DNA of 57,810 nucleotides from Paraphysomonas bandaiensis (lineage: Eukaryota; Chrysophyceae). The stretch lies in assembly GCA_965644295.1 (NCBI GenBank), contig CBFFRP010000328.1, positions 1-57,810 of the forward strand. The letters run 5' to 3'. Made by a program: the position numbers and the translations under genes. A model generated the notes under the pieces. That model was not told the DNA's origin, ran no database searches, and saw nothing but the letters and a program-made list of their open reading frames with translations. Shown piece after piece: positions 55,770 through 57,810 of this stretch (position 1 is the stretch's first letter; each line of letters starts with the position of its first letter).

Positions 55770-57810
55770 ATCCAATCTGGACTGCCACCGCAATTTTGGC
55801 TGGATGCATACATGGCAGCCAGATATATTTTGATTCGATTGCCAACGAAAACAGATAAAGGGTATATGTCTCCTATAAAGTTTCTAACGGGTGAGCCTCC
55901 AAATTTGAGATATCTTAGGGTATGGGGGTGTCGAACTTATGTTCTTTCACCGAAGGCGGATCGACGAAAGGATTGGGAGGATAAGGCTCTAGTTGGATAT
56001 TTAATGGGTTACTCTGATGAGAAGGTAGGATACCATGTATATCTTCCTGAATCAAACAAGGTGGTGACTACAGTCCATATATTGACTGATGAGTCAACGC
56101 CATCACGATCAGAGAAGTATTTCGCAGAGATTGATGCTCTTCGAGTGCGGGAGGCCGCTAGACCCAAGCTTGCATCCGACTATGCCAGCTTAGAAGGAAC
56201 GTATCATATTGATGATGAGGACGGACTTCTGTATAAGACAACAAGAGTTGTAGAACGTAAGGGTGTGATTGTAGCATACCGTTCACTTGTTACTGCAGGT
56301 CGTGAGCATATAGAGCACCGGGTGCCTATACACGTCGAAGACGTGGTGCGTATGACTGCAGAAACCCCCGGGAATACCGGGTACATAGGAAAGGGGCTCC
56401 CCTTTTGTACTACGCCAGCCAGGGAGCTGGACCAGGGAAGACCTGGAGGGTTCCAGGAGAGTCCTGACCCAACCTGTCAACAGACAGTCGTGAGGTTGCA
56501 GACCTCGACAGACCGTGGGTCTGGGGATGCGAGCGGGGCTCCTCCCACACCGCAAGATTTGCGGGCTCAGGATGAGCAAGGTATGGGTTCGTATATATCT
56601 ACTAGACAACCTATTGAACTAGACGGTGATGGTCGTGTACGGCGGAAACGGCTACAGCGTAGGTTGGCGAACGCATCGGTGTTAGGAGAAATAAATATGG
56701 TTGAGGTGCCAGATGCATACACTGTTAACTTAAAACATGCAGAGTTGAAACATGATGACTTTAAGATACCAGACTCATATGCTGAAGCGGAGAGATCTCC
56801 ACAGTACATGAAGTGGCGAGAAGCTCGGAAGGTGGAGAAGACCTCACTACTGAAGAGACGTGTCTTAAAGATTGTGCGGACTCCACGGGGAGTGAAGTTG
56901 GTGCGAGCAAAGTATGTTCACAAGGTGAAGAGAGACCTTCTGGGGAATGTAGTCAAGTATAAGGCGCGGCTGGTTGCATTAGGGAATCTACAAGAAAAAA
57001 CGGAGGAGGAGCAGTCCACGTTTGCTCCAGTGGTCAAAGGAATAACCATTCGACTGGTTCTTGCAATCGCCTTTATGTTTCATATGCATGTACATCAGTT
57101 GGACGTATCATCAGCGTTTTGTTATGCCGATCTTGAGGAGGATGTTTATATGGCACCTCCACCTGATGAAGAATTGCCAGCAGGGTGGTGTTTTCAATTG
57201 ATCAAGGCCTTATATGGACTGCGGTCATCACCGAGGCGGTGGAACAAACATATTGACAAGTTTATCAAATCGTTACATTTTACTGCCTGCATTTTAGATA
57301 CATGCTTGTATATGCGATGGAGTAATGGTCAATTGCACTTATTGCTGATATATGTTGATGATATTATCATTGCATCTGCTGATCTCACCTACTTAGAAAG
57401 TGTTAAACGTAGGTTCTGCGAAAGGTTTGAAATGCATGATCTGGGTGTGTCCAAACGGTTTCTGAATATTAGAATCACGAGAGGCGAGGACTGGTACATG
57501 TTAGATCAATCGGAATATGCCAAGAATATTGTCAAGAAATTCAGTTCGTTTATGGGAAAGAGCAGTAAGAATAAGGAGACTCCACTACCTACCAATGTTC
57601 AGGATTTGTTGGCAGAGCAACGTGAGCTGACGGAGGAGCAGAAGCAGTGGGTCGAATCATTTCCGTATAGAGGAATTATTGGAGCGGTGTTGCATTTGGC
57701 GATTCACATTTGGCGGATCTGGCTTACGCTGTGGGGTTATTGGCTCGATCTAGTACTTCTCCAACATATGCGACTTGCAGATTAGCTATTCATTTGTTGA
57801 AATATTTACG
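55770..57810 (+). pseudogene. pol: copia pol, C-terminal integrase and reverse transcriptase (partial)
   Basis: The copia sequence resumes after the nested element: the end of the integrase (WLDAYMAARYILIRLPT, LRVWGCRTYVLSP), a variable linker, then reverse transcriptase with KARLVALGNLQ, the first catalytic Asp in QLDVSSAFCYADLEEDVYM, ALYGLRSSPRRWN and the YVDDIIIAS catalytic box (about 57352-57378). Near 57700-57712 a one-base change shifts the frame; the expected continuation (HLADLAYAVGLLARSSTSPT) is in another frame up to the window edge. RNase H lies outside. Confidence 0.9.

Larger units (their letters stand above)
51019..57810 (+). mobile_element. Ty1/copia-type LTR retrotransposon, damaged, 3' end outside window
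   Basis: The order gag, protease, integrase, reverse transcriptase is that of copia elements. Damage visible: a stop in gag at 51079, a stop at the gag/pol boundary, an inverted partial copy of integrase at 53115-53652, a nested element at 53653-55769 and a frameshift near 57700. The RNase H domain and 3' LTR lie beyond position 57810. Confidence 0.9.

Overview
This window looks like nuclear DNA of a single-celled eukaryote, most likely a stramenopile (heterokont). Four things point there: genes broken by very short GT-AG introns of about 46-88 bases, hybrid histidine kinases together with a MAP-kinase kinase, giant cell-surface proteins with long 'PTxxPT' proline/threonine repeats, and copia-like retroelements. 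All three standard stop codons end genes, so the ordinary genetic code fits. The lineage is an inference. No rRNA or tRNA gene was recognised.

Layout. 1-1.6 kb: the 3' part of an unidentified, possibly gag-like reading frame. 1.7-13.1 kb: a signalling block on the + strand. It holds a hybrid histidine kinase whose membrane sensor resembles the plant/cyanobacterial ethylene-binding domain, a second hybrid histidine kinase with about seven predicted membrane segments, and a MAPKK-like protein kinase. A perfect 140-bp tandem duplication lies between the last two. 13.1-19.8 kb: a decayed tyrosine-recombinase transposon relic, a carboxymuconolactone-decarboxylase/AhpD-family gene, and a field of dispersed repeats (called R1 here). 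19.9-23.3 kb: a five-exon gene for the large NAD-type glutamate dehydrogenase, flanked by inverted R1 copies.

25.2-50.2 kb: two giant paralogous membrane receptors in head-to-head orientation, about 570 bp apart. The minus-strand protein (3237 aa, one exon) has a signal peptide, EGF-like modules, a PT stalk, a long PKD/REJ-like ectodomain, a GAIN/GPS-like region and about seven membrane segments. The plus-strand protein (about 4887 aa after one 85-base intron is removed) carries two plant-type leucine-rich-repeat blocks and a roughly 1,250-residue PT minisatellite, joined to the same REJ/GPS/multi-membrane body. The shape recalls polycystin-1/PKDREJ receptors.

51.0-57.8 kb: a damaged Ty1/copia retroelement (gag, protease, integrase, reverse transcriptase) that runs off the window. 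Its integrase is interrupted by an inverted extra copy of part of itself and by a GC-richer nested element of about 2.1 kb. That nested element is bounded by 14-bp direct repeats and shares its left end with R1.

Working together: the two histidine kinases and the MAPKK could belong to one sensing pathway, but only proximity suggests this. The two giant receptors share a promoter region and most of their architecture, so co-expression and related cell-surface roles are plausible. All exon boundaries were inferred by eye from splice consensus, frame and domain continuity, not from transcripts.
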